Below, in pieces: positions 25,176 through 34,912 of a DNA stretch of 64,000 nucleotides. This DNA is from an uncultured Oscillibacter sp. (GTDB lineage Bacteria > Bacillota > Clostridia > Oscillospirales > Oscillospiraceae), in the NCBI GenBank assembly GCA_905200545.1, contig CAJKKQ010000004.1, positions 102,793 through 166,792 on the forward strand, in the 5' to 3' direction. The notes under the pieces were generated by a model. The model worked only from the letters and a program-made list of their open reading frames with translations. It did no database searches and was not told where the DNA came from. Made by a program: the position numbers and the translations under genes. Positions within the stretch are counted from its first letter, which is position 1, and every line of letters begins with the position of its first letter.

Positions 25176-26030
25176 ATGAAGCTCATCACCTATCGCCTCC
25201 GCGGCGCGGAGCACGTGGGCGCCCTGACGGCGGACGGCACCGCCGTGGCTCCCCTGCCCTATCCCGATATGAACACCCTCATTGAGACCGCCTCCCTGGA
25301 GGAGCTGCGCTCCGCGGCCGCCGCAGCGGAGACCATCCCCATGGAGGAAGTGGAACTGCTTGCCCCCATCCCCCGTCCCCGGCAGGACGTCATCTGCCTG
25401 GGAATGAACTACCTGGACCACGCCCGGGAGGCCGCCCAGTACGACGCCGGAGCCTTTGAGAAGGAAAAGCCCGTGGCGGTGTACTTCTCCAAGCGGGTAA
25501 CAGAGGCGGTGGCGCCGGAGGGCTTCATCGAAAGCCACACTGACCTGGTGGAGCGGCTGGACTATGAGTCTGAGCTGGCGGTGATCCTGGGCAAGACCGC
25601 CCGGAATATCCGGGGGGAGGACGCCGGGGACTACATCTTCGGCTACACCATTCTCAACGATGTCTCCGCCCGGGACGTGCAGACCGGCCACAAGCAGTGG
25701 TACTTCGGCAAGAGCCTGGACGGCTTCACTCCCATAGGCCCCTGCATCGTCACGGCCGACGAGATCGCCTATCCCCCGGCGCTGGACATCTCCGCCGCCG
25801 TCAACGGCGAGACGCGCCAGCACTCCAACACGGCACTGTTCATCACCTCCATCGGCCAGGCCCTGGAGGAGCTCTCCCGGGGCATGACACTGCTGCCGGG
25901 CACCATCCTCTCCACCGGCACCCCCGCCGGAGTGGGCATGGGCTTCGACCCGCCGAAATTTCTCAAGCCCGGCGACGTGGTGGAGTGCACCGTCCAGGGG
26001 ATCGGTACCCTGCGCAACACCGTCCGCTGA
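25176..26030 (+). CDS. Fumarylacetoacetate hydrolase (FAH) family protein
   Basis: A 284-residue FAH-superfamily enzyme, which hydrolyses or decarboxylates 2,4-diketo acids such as acylpyruvates. A variable N-terminal domain is followed by the catalytic fold: ICLGMNYLDHARE, metal-site Glu and Asp in LDYESELAVILG and GYTILNDVSARDVQ, KSLDGFTPIGP and LSTGTPAGVGMG. AAAGGAG precedes the ATG. It sits between the binding-protein and permease genes of the Trp-type importer, an unusual place, suggesting the imported ligand or its breakdown product is its substrate. That link is inference. Confidence 0.9.
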   Translation: MKLITYRLRGAEHVGALTADGTAVAPLPYPDMNTLIETASLEELRSAAAAAETIPMEEVELLAPIPRPRQDVICLGMNYLDHAREAAQYDAGAFEKEKPVAVYFSKRVTEAVAPEGFIESHTDLVERLDYESELAVILGKTARNIRGEDAGDYIFGYTILNDVSARDVQTGHKQWYFGKSLDGFTPIGPCIVTADEIAYPPALDISAAVNGETRQHSNTALFITSIGQALEELSRGMTLLPGTILSTGTPAGVGMGFDPPKFLKPGDVVECTVQGIGTLRNTVR

Positions 26031-26117
26031 GGAAGCCGCCCCAAAACGGCCTCTTTCGGGGGACACCGGTTTTATTTTCAATGTTTGCCGCCCGCCGCGG
26101 CGAAATGAGGGATTTTT

Positions 26118-27059
26118 ATGGATTTTGTGGAGTTGCTCTCCGGCACCGTGCTCCAGGGATTGATCTACGCCCTGGTGTCCTTCGGTGTGTACATCACCTA
26201 TTCCATTCTGGACTTTCCGGATCTGGGTGTGGACGGCACGTTTCCCCTGGGAGCCGCCGTCACCGCCGTGCTGCTGACCCAGGGGGTAAACGCCTGGGCG
26301 ACGCTGCCCATCGCTCTGGTGGTGGGCGCCCTGGCGGGGCTCATCACCGGCTTTGTCCACGTGCGGCTGCGGGTGCGCAACCTCCTGGCAGGTATCATCA
26401 CCATGACAGCTTTGTACTCGGTGAACCTGCTGCTGGCGGGGTCCAACCTGACGGTGGACCGGGCCACGGACACCATCTTCACCTCCCCCCTGGCCACGGG
26501 ACTGCTGGGAGATATGACCCTCACCGGCCGCAAGCTGGTGGTCTCGCTGGTGCTGGTGATCGTGGTGAAGCTGGTGCTGGACGCCTATTTCAAGACCAAG
26601 TCCGGCCTGCTGCTGCGGGCGGTGGGCGACAACGCCACCCTGGTGACCACCCTGGCCCGGGACCGGGGCAATATGAAGATCCTGGGTCTGATGCTCTCCA
26701 ACGCCCTGGTGGCCCTGGGCGGATGCATCGTCTGCCACGAGACCCGCAGTTACTCCGCTACCATGGGCACCGGACAGCTGGTGTACGGCCTGGCGGCCGT
26801 CATCATCGGCGTGTCCGCCTTCCGCTGGTATGAAAACTCCGGCGCCGCCCGGCATCTCCGGGACGTGAAGGGCCTGCGCTTCTTCGCCACCCCCCGGGGC
26901 ACCACTGCTGTCATCGTGGGCAGCATTCTCTACAAGCTGTGCATCCAGCTGGCCATGCTGCTGGTGCCCTCCAGCATGATGAAGTTCATCACGGCGGCGC
27001 TGTTTTTGCTGGTGCTGGTGGCCTCCGGCCGGAAAGGAGAGGAGATCATCCATGCTTGA
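26118..27059 (+). CDS. trpY: Tryptophan-type ABC transporter permease
   Basis: A 313-residue permease with about nine helices, paralogous to the one at 21795 (LQGLIYALVSFGVYITYSILDFPDLGVDGTF). AGGGA precedes the ATG at eight-base spacing. It overlaps the ATPase gene by 8 bp, exactly as in the first operon, showing that both operons derive from one duplicated unit. Confidence 0.92.
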   Translation: MDFVELLSGTVLQGLIYALVSFGVYITYSILDFPDLGVDGTFPLGAAVTAVLLTQGVNAWATLPIALVVGALAGLITGFVHVRLRVRNLLAGIITMTALYSVNLLLAGSNLTVDRATDTIFTSPLATGLLGDMTLTGRKLVVSLVLVIVVKLVLDAYFKTKSGLLLRAVGDNATLVTTLARDRGNMKILGLMLSNALVALGGCIVCHETRSYSATMGTGQLVYGLAAVIIGVSAFRWYENSGAARHLRDVKGLRFFATPRGTTAVIVGSILYKLCIQLAMLLVPSSMMKFITAALFLLVLVASGRKGEEIIHA

Positions 27060-27825
27060 AGTACGGGATATCACGAAGATCTATAACCAGGGCTCCCTGA
27101 CGGAGCAGTGTCTCTTCGACCACTTCTCCCTCACCGTGGAGGAGGGGCAATTTGTGGCGGTAGTAGGCAGCAACGGCTCCGGCAAGACCTCCCTTTTGAA
27201 CATCATCTGCGGCTCTATCCCCATTGAGGGCGGCGACGTCCTCATCGGCGGCAAGAGCATCGCGGGCCTCAAGGACTACCAGCGCTACGCCTCCATGGGC
27301 CGGGTATACCAGGACCCTGCAGCCGGCACCTGCCCCAACCTGACGGTGCTGGAGAACCTCTCCCTGGCAGACAACAAGGGCAAGCCCTTCGGCCTCACCC
27401 GGGCAGTGGACAAACGCCGGGTGGAGGCCTACCGGGAACAGCTGGCCTCCCTGGGCCTTGGGCTGGAGGATAAGCTCCAGGTGCGCATGGGGGCCCTCTC
27501 CGGCGGCCAGCGCCAGGCCATCGCCCTGCTGATGGCCACCATGACGCCGCTGAAGTTCCTGATCCTGGACGAACACACCGCCGCCCTGGATCCCAAGACC
27601 GCCGAGATCATTATGGCCCTCACCGACAAGGTGGTGCGGCAAAAGCAGCTCACCGCCATCATGGTCACCCACAACCTCCGCTACGCCGTGGAGTACGGCG
27701 ACCGGATCCTCATGATGGACCGGGGCCATGTGGTGCTGGACCGGGCGGGGGAGGAAAAGAAAAATACCTCCATCGACGACATCCTCTCCATCTTCAACCG
27801 CATCTCCATGGAGTGCGGCAACTGA
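27052..27825 (+). CDS. trpZ: Tryptophan-type ABC transporter ATP-binding protein
   Basis: A 257-residue ABC ATPase. Walker A is GSNGSGKTS, the signature is ALSGGQRQAI, Walker B is FLILDEHTAALD and the switch His is in VTHNL. It shares the DEHTAALDPKTA motif with the paralog at 22741. It energises import through the permease whose gene it overlaps. Confidence 0.93.
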   Translation: MLEVRDITKIYNQGSLTEQCLFDHFSLTVEEGQFVAVVGSNGSGKTSLLNIICGSIPIEGGDVLIGGKSIAGLKDYQRYASMGRVYQDPAAGTCPNLTVLENLSLADNKGKPFGLTRAVDKRRVEAYREQLASLGLGLEDKLQVRMGALSGGQRQAIALLMATMTPLKFLILDEHTAALDPKTAEIIMALTDKVVRQKQLTAIMVTHNLRYAVEYGDRILMMDRGHVVLDRAGEEKKNTSIDDILSIFNRISMECGN

Positions 27826-27847
27826 ACTCCGGCCCCGGCGGAACGGG

Positions 27848-27876
27848 TTGACAGCCCTCCGCCGGGGCATTATCAT
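27848..27876 (+). promoter_or_regulatory. Promoter of the Crp/Fnr-family gene
   Basis: TTGACA, a 17-bp spacer and TATCAT, 32 bp before the start codon. The spacer also contains the 3' half of a GC-rich hairpin (CCCCGGCGGA/TCCGCCGGGG) that may terminate the upstream operon. Confidence 0.75.
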
Positions 27877-27908
27877 GGAATCATCATTTGCGGAAAGGCG
27901 GACACCCT

Positions 27909-28577
27909 ATGGATATCGGCACATACCTCCCCTTTTGGAAGGAGCTTACCCCCCAACAGCAGCAGGCCCTGACCTCCCAGGCCACGGTGCGGCATTTTCC
28001 AAAAGGCACTATGGTCTATGGGGGCGGCGGCGACTGCGCGGGGCTGATCCTCCCCACGCAGGGGCAGCTGCGGGTTTACCTTTTGACGGAGGAGGGCAAG
28101 GAGCTGACCCTCTACCGGCTGTTTCCCCGGGATCTGTGCCTCTTTTCCGCCTCCTGCATCATGCGGGGCATCCAGTTTGACGTACAGGTATCGGCGGAGC
28201 GGGACACGGAGGCCTTCCATATCCCCGCCCCCGTTTACGAGCAGCTGATGCGCACTTCGGCGGCGGTGGCCAACTACACCAATGAGCTGATGGCCACCCG
28301 CTTTTCCGATGTCATGTGGCTGATGGATCAGATCCTCAGCAAGAAGATGGACAGCCGCCTGGCGGCGTTTTTGCTGGATGAGAGCCGTCTGGAGGGCAGC
28401 GCCTCCCTCCCCCTTACCCACGATCAGATGGCCCGGCACCTGGGCACCGCCCGGGAGGTGGTGACCCGGATGCTCAAGTACTTCCAGACGGAGGGGCTGG
28501 TGCGCCTGAGCCGGGGCGGCGTGGAGCTGACGGCACCGGAAGCGCTGGAGAAGCTGGCCAAAGACAGCTTACGGTGA
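27909..28577 (+). CDS. Crp/Fnr family transcriptional regulator
   Basis: A 222-residue regulator. The N-terminal cyclic-nucleotide-type sensor fold (GTMVYGGGGDCAGLILPTQGQLRVYLLTEEGKE) is followed by a long dimer helix and a C-terminal winged helix (LPLTHDQMARHLGTAREVVTRMLKYFQTEGLV). There is no N-terminal Cys cluster of the Fnr type, though Cys residues occur inside the sensor domain (FSASCIMRG). The downstream ferredoxin and membrane Fe-S genes suggest it senses redox or nitrosative stress, as HcpR-like members do; the signal is not known. ATG at 27909 is preceded by GAAAGGCGG. Confidence 0.92.
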   Translation: MDIGTYLPFWKELTPQQQQALTSQATVRHFPKGTMVYGGGGDCAGLILPTQGQLRVYLLTEEGKELTLYRLFPRDLCLFSASCIMRGIQFDVQVSAERDTEAFHIPAPVYEQLMRTSAAVANYTNELMATRFSDVMWLMDQILSKKMDSRLAAFLLDESRLEGSASLPLTHDQMARHLGTAREVVTRMLKYFQTEGLVRLSRGGVELTAPEALEKLAKDSLR

Positions 28578-28589
28578 TTTTATCACGGA

Positions 28590-28665
28590 ACCGGGCGGGC
28601 CGGTTCTGGTATCCTGTGGTCATTCGTTGACCGGGATGCCGGAGCGGCTCGCCCGGTACTTTTTT
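28590..28665 (+). terminator. Long rod-shaped hairpin with U-tract after the Crp/Fnr gene
   Basis: ACCGGGCGGGCCG (28590) pairs with CGGCTCGCCCGGT (28645). Inside it, CTGGTATCC pairs with GGATGCCGG, and GGTCA/TGACC closes a TTCG-containing tip. TTTTTT follows. It is far longer than a normal terminator. Confidence 0.75.
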
Positions 28666-28717
28666 ATGGGCGGAATGCGTATGGTAATGCATCTGCCGCA
28701 AGCAAGGAGGAATCGCA

Positions 28718-28921
28718 ATGGCACGTAAACTGGCCCAAGTGGAGCAGCGCCGCTGTGTGGGCTGCGGATGCTGCGTCAAGGCCTGCCCCCTGGGGGCCAT
28801 CGCCGTTCACAAAGGGCTGTATGCCGCTGTGGACGCTGCCCGCTGCGTGGGCTGCGGCCGCTGTGCTGCCGCCTGTCCCGCCGCCATCATCACCGTCATT
28901 CCAAGGGAGGAACCAGCATGA
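28718..28921 (+). CDS. Two-cluster 4Fe-4S ferredoxin
   Basis: A 67-residue ferredoxin with two complete 4Fe-4S motifs, CVGCGCCVKACP (about residues 13-24) and CVGCGRCAAACP (about 43-54), as in clostridial 2[4Fe-4S] ferredoxins. AAGGAGG stands before the ATG. Its stop overlaps the next gene's start as ATGA, so it is probably the dedicated electron partner of that membrane protein. Confidence 0.93.
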   Translation: MARKLAQVEQRRCVGCGCCVKACPLGAIAVHKGLYAAVDAARCVGCGRCAAACPAAIITVIPREEPA

Positions 28922-29526
28922 AGACCAAACAGCGCCACTGGTACGACTATCTCTGGATCGCCACCGCCGCCTATCTGATCCTGGGATTTTTCAACATTCT
29001 CTTTGCCTGGCTGGGCCTTTTGTGTTTCTTTATTCCGCTTCTCATGGCCATTTTCGGCAAGGAAAAGGGCTACTGCAACCGCTACTGCGGCCGGGGCCAG
29101 CTGCTGGAGCTGCTGGGCAGCCGGCTCAGCCGGCGTCTGCCGGTGCCCCGCTGGATCAGTTCCAAGGTGTTCCGGTACGGCTTCCTGATTTTCTTCCTGG
29201 CCATGTTCATCAATATGCTCTTCACCACCTACCTGGTCTTTGCGGGGCAGCGGGAGCTGGGCCAGGCGGTGACCCTGCTGTGGACCTTCCGCCTCCCCTG
29301 GCACTGGGCCTACCACGGAACCATCCTGGCCCCCTGGGTAGCGCAGTTCGCCTTCGGTTTTTACAGTGTGATGCTCACCTCTACGGTGCTGGGCCTTGTG
29401 ACCATGGTGTTTTTCCGCCCCCGCACCTGGTGCGTCTACTGCCCCATGGGCACTATGACCCAGCTGGTGTGCCGGGCCCGGGAGAGCGGCGGCTGCTGCT
29501 CCGGCGTCTGCTCTGAAAAAGCGTGA
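28918..29526 (+). CDS. Membrane protein with a 4Fe-4S-binding (NapH/NosR-like, Fer4_5) motif
   Basis: A 202-residue membrane protein with about four helices. It has paired cysteine motifs, GYCNRYCGRGQLLELL after the second helix and WCVYCPMGTM after the fourth, as in the NapH/NosR/CcoG (Fer4_5) family that moves electrons across or along the membrane. A cysteine-rich tail (GGCCSGVC) may add metal binding. The start at 28918 overlaps the ferredoxin stop. The electron acceptor is unknown. Confidence 0.85.
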   Translation: MKTKQRHWYDYLWIATAAYLILGFFNILFAWLGLLCFFIPLLMAIFGKEKGYCNRYCGRGQLLELLGSRLSRRLPVPRWISSKVFRYGFLIFFLAMFINMLFTTYLVFAGQRELGQAVTLLWTFRLPWHWAYHGTILAPWVAQFAFGFYSVMLTSTVLGLVTMVFFRPRTWCVYCPMGTMTQLVCRARESGGCCSGVCSEKA

Positions 29527-29609
29527 TGTGCAGGCGGCAGGCTACTGCCGACCTTCACGTGTGAATAGAATGCTCCAGGGCTACATACGCTACTTTCAGG
29601 TGATGCTCT

Positions 29610-30086
29610 GTGAAAAAATTCCCGTGGAAACCCTATGTATTCTGGATCCTTTTTACGGAGGCAGTGGGAGCACTCTCCGGCTGGCTGACCCGAGACGGCG
29701 CAAAGCACTACGGGGAGGCCATCGTGCAGCCGCCTCTCTCGCCTCCCGCCATCGTCTTTCCCATTGTCTGGGGCATTTTGTTCGCACTTATGGGGATCGG
29801 CGCAGCCCGGATCTATCTCTCCCCCCCATCCGCTGCCCGCTCCCGGAGCCTGCTGCTCTTTTTGGTACAGCTGGCCTTCAACTTCTGCTGGAGCCTTCTG
29901 TTCTTCAACCTGCAGCGCTTTGGCCTAGCCTTTGTCTGGCTGATGGTGCTGTGGGGGCTGATCCTCTGGATGATCCTGTCTTTCCGCAGGACAGATTCTC
30001 TGGCCGCATGGCTCCAGGTACCCTACTTTCTGTGGGTTACCTTCGCCGCCTATCTGAACTTCGGCGTGTGGCTGCTGAACCGATAA
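29610..30086 (+). CDS. tspO: TspO/MBR family membrane protein
   Basis: A 158-residue protein with five predicted helices and the usual Trp/Pro-rich pattern (QPPLSPPAIVFPIVWGILFALMGIGAARIY; FNFCWSLLFF; YLNFGVWLLN). TspO proteins bind porphyrins and cholesterol-like ligands and are tied to oxidative stress and tetrapyrrole handling. The start is GTG at 29610 with AGGTGA upstream. It lies 83 bp after the membrane Fe-S gene on the same strand, possibly the same regulon. Confidence 0.9.
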   Translation: MKKFPWKPYVFWILFTEAVGALSGWLTRDGAKHYGEAIVQPPLSPPAIVFPIVWGILFALMGIGAARIYLSPPSAARSRSLLLFLVQLAFNFCWSLLFFNLQRFGLAFVWLMVLWGLILWMILSFRRTDSLAAWLQVPYFLWVTFAAYLNFGVWLLNR

Positions 30087-30113
30087 CCCGGAAGCCAGCA
30101 TCCGCGCAAAAAA

Positions 30114-30149
30114 GCCAGGAAGCCTTGCTGAAGGCTTCCTGGCTTTTTT
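30114..30149. terminator. Bidirectional terminator between tspO and tRNA-Arg
   Basis: GCCAGGAAGCCTT and its perfect complement with loop GCTG, flanked by A6 and T6. Confidence 0.93.
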
Positions 30150-30155
30150 GCAATA

Positions 30156-30232
30156 TGGCGTCCCTGAGAGGATTCGAACCTCCGGCCTACCGCTTAGGAG
30201 GCGGTCGCTCTATCCGACTGAGCTACAGAGAC
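30156..30232 (-). tRNA. tRNA-Arg (anticodon CCU)
   Basis: A 77-nt cloverleaf on the minus strand with acceptor GTCTCTG/CAGGGAC, anticodon loop CTCCTAA (anticodon CCU, codon AGG), T-loop GGTTCGAATCC and an encoded CCA end. Confidence 0.95.
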
Positions 30233-30310
30233 ATCTTCGCATGAATCCACGTCTTTTCAGAGAGACACTGGGTTTACTATACTCGTTTTGCCCTCTGCTG
30301 TCAAATGTAA

Positions 30311-30346
30311 AAGAGGGCCCGCCGCTTTTCTCCGGCGAGCCCTCTT
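30311..30346 (-). terminator. Terminator after serA
   Basis: Stem AAGAGGGCTCGCCG / CGGCGGGCCCTCTT (read on minus) followed by TTTACA; five bases after the serA stop codon. Confidence 0.82.
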
Positions 30347-30350
30347 TTCC

Positions 30351-31517
30351 TTACTGAATCACCCGGACACGGATCACATTGGGCAGCGCTTTCACATCCT
30401 CGATGATGGATGCGTCCACCTGGTTTCCCAGATCCACGATGGTGTAGGCGTAATCACCCCGGGACTTGTTGCTCAGGTTCTCCACATTGACGCCGTCCTT
30501 GCTCAAAAGGGTGGTAATATTGGCCAGCATGGCGGGGACATTCCGGTGGATGATGCACATACGCATGACGCCGCTGCGCTCCAGGCTGGCGGCCGGCATA
30601 TTCACGGAGTTGCGGATATTGCCGTTTTCCAGATAGTCCCGCAGCTCATCCACAGCCATCACGGCACAGTTCTGCTCACTCTCCGGCGTGGAGGCTCCCA
30701 GATGGGGCATGGCGATGACATGGGGTGCCTTTACAATCCGGTTATTGGGGAAGTCGGTAATATAGGTGGAAACCCACCCCGTGTCCAGCGCTGCCATCAT
30801 GGCATCGTCATCCACGATCTCGCCCCGGGCCAGGTTGATGAACCGGACACCCCGCTTCATGGCGGCGATGGCCTTGGCATCGATCATCTTCTCGGTCTTG
30901 GCAGTATAGTGGATGTGGATGGTGATGTAATCAGCACGCTTGTAGAGCTCGTTGATGTCCTTCACCACATGGATATGGCGATCCAGACGCAGCGCGGCAT
31001 CCACAGACAGGAAGGGATCATAGCCGTAAACGTCCATGCCCATGGACAATGCGATGTTGGCCACCAGAGAGCCGATGGCACCCAGGCCAATGACACCCAG
31101 GGTCTTTTTATAGAGCTCCGGCCCCACAAAGGCCGCCTTGCCCTTTTCCACCACGGTGGTGACGTCCACGCCGGATTCCACCTGCTTGCGCACCCACTGG
31201 ATGCCGCCGTCCACATCCCGGGAGCCCATCAGCATGGCGCACAGCACCAGCTCCTTCACTGCGTTGGCATTGGCACCGGGGGTATTGAACACCACAATGC
31301 CCGCCTCGGAGCAGCGATCCAGGGGGATGTTATTGACACCGGCACCCGCACGGGCGATGGCCAGCAGATTCTGGGGAAAGTCGTAGTCCAGCAGCTTGGC
31401 AGAGCGAACCACGATGGCATCCTCGTTGGTCTGGGTGTCGGAAACGGTGTACTGCTCGGGGTCAAAGTGATTCAGGCCCACAGGGGAAATCTTGTTGAAC
31501 GTCTTGATCTGATACAT
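30351..31517 (-). CDS. serA: D-3-phosphoglycerate dehydrogenase with C-terminal ACT domain
   Basis: A 388-residue first enzyme of serine synthesis (3-phosphoglycerate to phosphohydroxypyruvate, NAD-dependent). It shows ARAGAGVNNIPLD, the NAD Gly-motif GVIGLGAIGSLVAN, the catalytic Arg in INLARGEIVDD, a Glu further on and the catalytic His in MPHLGAST. A C-terminal ACT domain (MCIIHRNVPAMLANITTLLS) probably gives serine feedback. ATG at 31517 follows AGGAGG at eight bases. The much longer open frame is a shadow of bipA fused in frame. No other serine genes are adjacent. Confidence 0.95.
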   Translation of the reverse strand: MYQIKTFNKISPVGLNHFDPEQYTVSDTQTNEDAIVVRSAKLLDYDFPQNLLAIARAGAGVNNIPLDRCSEAGIVVFNTPGANANAVKELVLCAMLMGSRDVDGGIQWVRKQVESGVDVTTVVEKGKAAFVGPELYKKTLGVIGLGAIGSLVANIALSMGMDVYGYDPFLSVDAALRLDRHIHVVKDINELYKRADYITIHIHYTAKTEKMIDAKAIAAMKRGVRFINLARGEIVDDDAMMAALDTGWVSTYITDFPNNRIVKAPHVIAMPHLGASTPESEQNCAVMAVDELRDYLENGNIRNSVNMPAASLERSGVMRMCIIHRNVPAMLANITTLLSKDGVNVENLSNKSRGDYAYTIVDLGNQVDASIIEDVKALPNVIRVRVIQ

Positions 31518-31533
31518 GGCAAATGCCTCCTGG

Positions 31534-31551
31534 GTGGTTCCAGCGAACCAC
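31534..31551 (-). promoter_or_regulatory. Hairpin in the serA 5' leader
   Basis: GTGGTTC and GAACCAC with loop GCTG, ending just before the AGGAGG site of serA; it may modulate ribosome access or mRNA stability. Confidence 0.4.
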
Positions 31552-31604
31552 AATACTTGCGGCGGAACGTGCAGCGCTGGCGCCGCTTCCGTCACAGCAG
31601 TTTC

Positions 31605-31634
31605 ATTATAGAGCCGCTCTCTCAACAGCGTCAA
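31605..31634 (-). promoter_or_regulatory. Promoter of serA
   Basis: Minus strand TTGACG, an 18-bp spacer and TATAAT, about 88 bp before the start codon. Confidence 0.75.
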
Positions 31635-31782
31635 TCGTCCAGGTGTCGAAAAGGCGCCCGCCCCCAGCTGATTTTTTTGTGGAAAAGGTATTACTTTTTT
31701 GCAGCACGGAACAGGCTGTTTCATTCCTATGAAAAAAATCAGAAAAATATCAGGTTTTTTCAAAAAACTCCCGGAAAACAGC

Positions 31783-31811
31783 TTGCAAAACAGCGGCAGG
31801 CGGAATATAAT
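31783..31811 (+). promoter_or_regulatory. Promoter of bipA
   Basis: TTGCAA, a 17-bp spacer and TATAAT, 54 bp before the TTG start. The 100 bp upstream is A/T-rich, as in UP-element regions. Confidence 0.8.
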
Positions 31812-31865
31812 GTAGAACCGTGTGCAAAACTTGATTACTTTGACCCAAGGAAAGGGGTTTTTACT

Positions 31866-33689
<1,824 letters not shown>

Positions 33690-33700
33690 TCATTTCCTTC

Positions 33701-33733
33701 CGTCCGGCCATATTGGCCGGACGGTTCTTTTTT
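33701..33733 (+). terminator. Terminator after typA
   Basis: CGTCCGGCCA TAT TGGCCGGACG followed by GTTCTTTTTT. Confidence 0.92.
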
Positions 33734-33836
33734 ACCATCTTCTTTGTCTGCGGGGAACTTTTTCCACCATCTGTGCGTCTGTCTCAGCAAAGGCAGCGGA
33801 ATCCTGTTGGTTCCGCGGCAGAAAGGAAGGACTGCA

Positions 33837-34799
33837 ATGAAAAAGAAGATGTTCAGGCTACTCTCTTTGGTGCTGTGTGCCACCCTGTTGTGTATCCCCG
33901 CTATGGCGGCGGAAGCAAATGCCCCGCATCTGACTCCCACCGCCGGCCCTATCCGGGTCTGGGGCACCCTTACCCAACTTTCTGACGGCGGTCTGCTGGT
34001 CCGCAATTCCAACCAGGACGATTCTCTCAACGAAGTCATTCTTCACGGCGAGAGCATCCTCTGTCTGGATGCCGTTACCGGTGAACCCATGTCCACGGAC
34101 GACTTGAAAGACGGTGAGACCATTTACGCATGGGTAGGACCGGTGATGACCATGAGTCTTCCTCCTCAAGCCACTGCCATTTTGATCGTAGCCAATATTC
34201 CCGCAGATTTCAGCGCACCGCAATACCACGAGATCCGCGCCGTTACGCCTCAGGCCATGATCGCCATCTATCCTCCTCCGGCTCTGACCTGGACAGAGGT
34301 GACCACCACAGATGATAAAATCCTGAAAATCACCGATGCGGCCCAGCTGGAGCGCTACGGTTCCGACGATCCCGTCCGGCTGGAAGATCTGGTTCCCGGC
34401 ACCCGGATCCTGACTTGGACCGGCACGGACGGTGACATCTCCAAAGTTCTTGTATTTCCTTACACGTACAGCAGCTACATCACCTGCGGGGAAGACGGTC
34501 TTCTGACGGTAGGCACGCAGGTACTCTCTGAGAAAGCCAAGCTGGTGGGTGATGAAACCATGCTGCCGCTGCGGGCTGTGGCCGAATCCGTGGGAATGAC
34601 GGTATACTGGGATGCAAAGACCGGGGCCAATGTGGCCCGCTCCGATGGCAGCATCGTATGTTCCGTAGACCCCGGTACAGGGTCCGTTTGCTGCGGCGAC
34701 GACAGTACCATTTCCGCTGCCAGTACGCTGGAAGACGGCACCACCTATTTGTCGGCCGGTACCCTGATCCAGCTTCTGAACCTGTATGTGGCAGGCTGA
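33837..34799 (+). CDS. Secreted protein with copper amine oxidase N-terminal-like domain
   Basis: A 320-residue exported protein. A signal peptide (FRLLSLVLCATLLCIPAMA) is cleaved near residue 25. A long N-terminal domain unlike anything I can name is followed, from about residue 235, by a stalk domain of the copper amine oxidase N type (LPLRAVAESVGMTVYWDAKTG), a common cell-surface module in Clostridia that is not itself an oxidase. GAAAGGAAGG precedes the ATG. The role is unknown, probably extracellular adhesion or sensing. Confidence 0.82.
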   Translation: MKKKMFRLLSLVLCATLLCIPAMAAEANAPHLTPTAGPIRVWGTLTQLSDGGLLVRNSNQDDSLNEVILHGESILCLDAVTGEPMSTDDLKDGETIYAWVGPVMTMSLPPQATAILIVANIPADFSAPQYHEIRAVTPQAMIAIYPPPALTWTEVTTTDDKILKITDAAQLERYGSDDPVRLEDLVPGTRILTWTGTDGDISKVLVFPYTYSSYITCGEDGLLTVGTQVLSEKAKLVGDETMLPLRAVAESVGMTVYWDAKTGANVARSDGSIVCSVDPGTGSVCCGDDSTISAASTLEDGTTYLSAGTLIQLLNLYVAG

Positions 34800-34809
34800 T
34801 GGCCTTCGA

Positions 34810-34842
34810 GGGCCGCGTCTTGGATAAGACGCGGCCCCTTTC
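34810..34842 (+). terminator. Terminator after the copper-amine-oxidase-like gene
   Basis: GGGCCGCGTCTT GGAT AAGACGCGGCCC followed by CTTTCCG; U-tract short. Confidence 0.8.
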
Positions 34843-34876
34843 CGTTCTGCCCCCATAAAAGAATTTCATTTTTCCG

Positions 34877-34905
34877 TTGTCCGCATGCGCCTGATGTGCT
34901 ATACT
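34877..34905 (+). promoter_or_regulatory. Promoter directly abutting a start codon
   Basis: TTGTCC at 34877, a 17-bp spacer and TATACT at 34900. The expected transcript start (about 34911-34913) coincides with the ATG at 34913, and no ribosome-binding site lies between. Confidence 0.6.
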
Positions 34906-34912
34906 GTTGTGC

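Noticed and set aside
28590..28665. Signal recognition particle RNA
   Set aside because: The hairpin lacks the GGUGAAG/GGAAGGAGCAGCC-type asymmetric loop motif expected of small SRP RNA.
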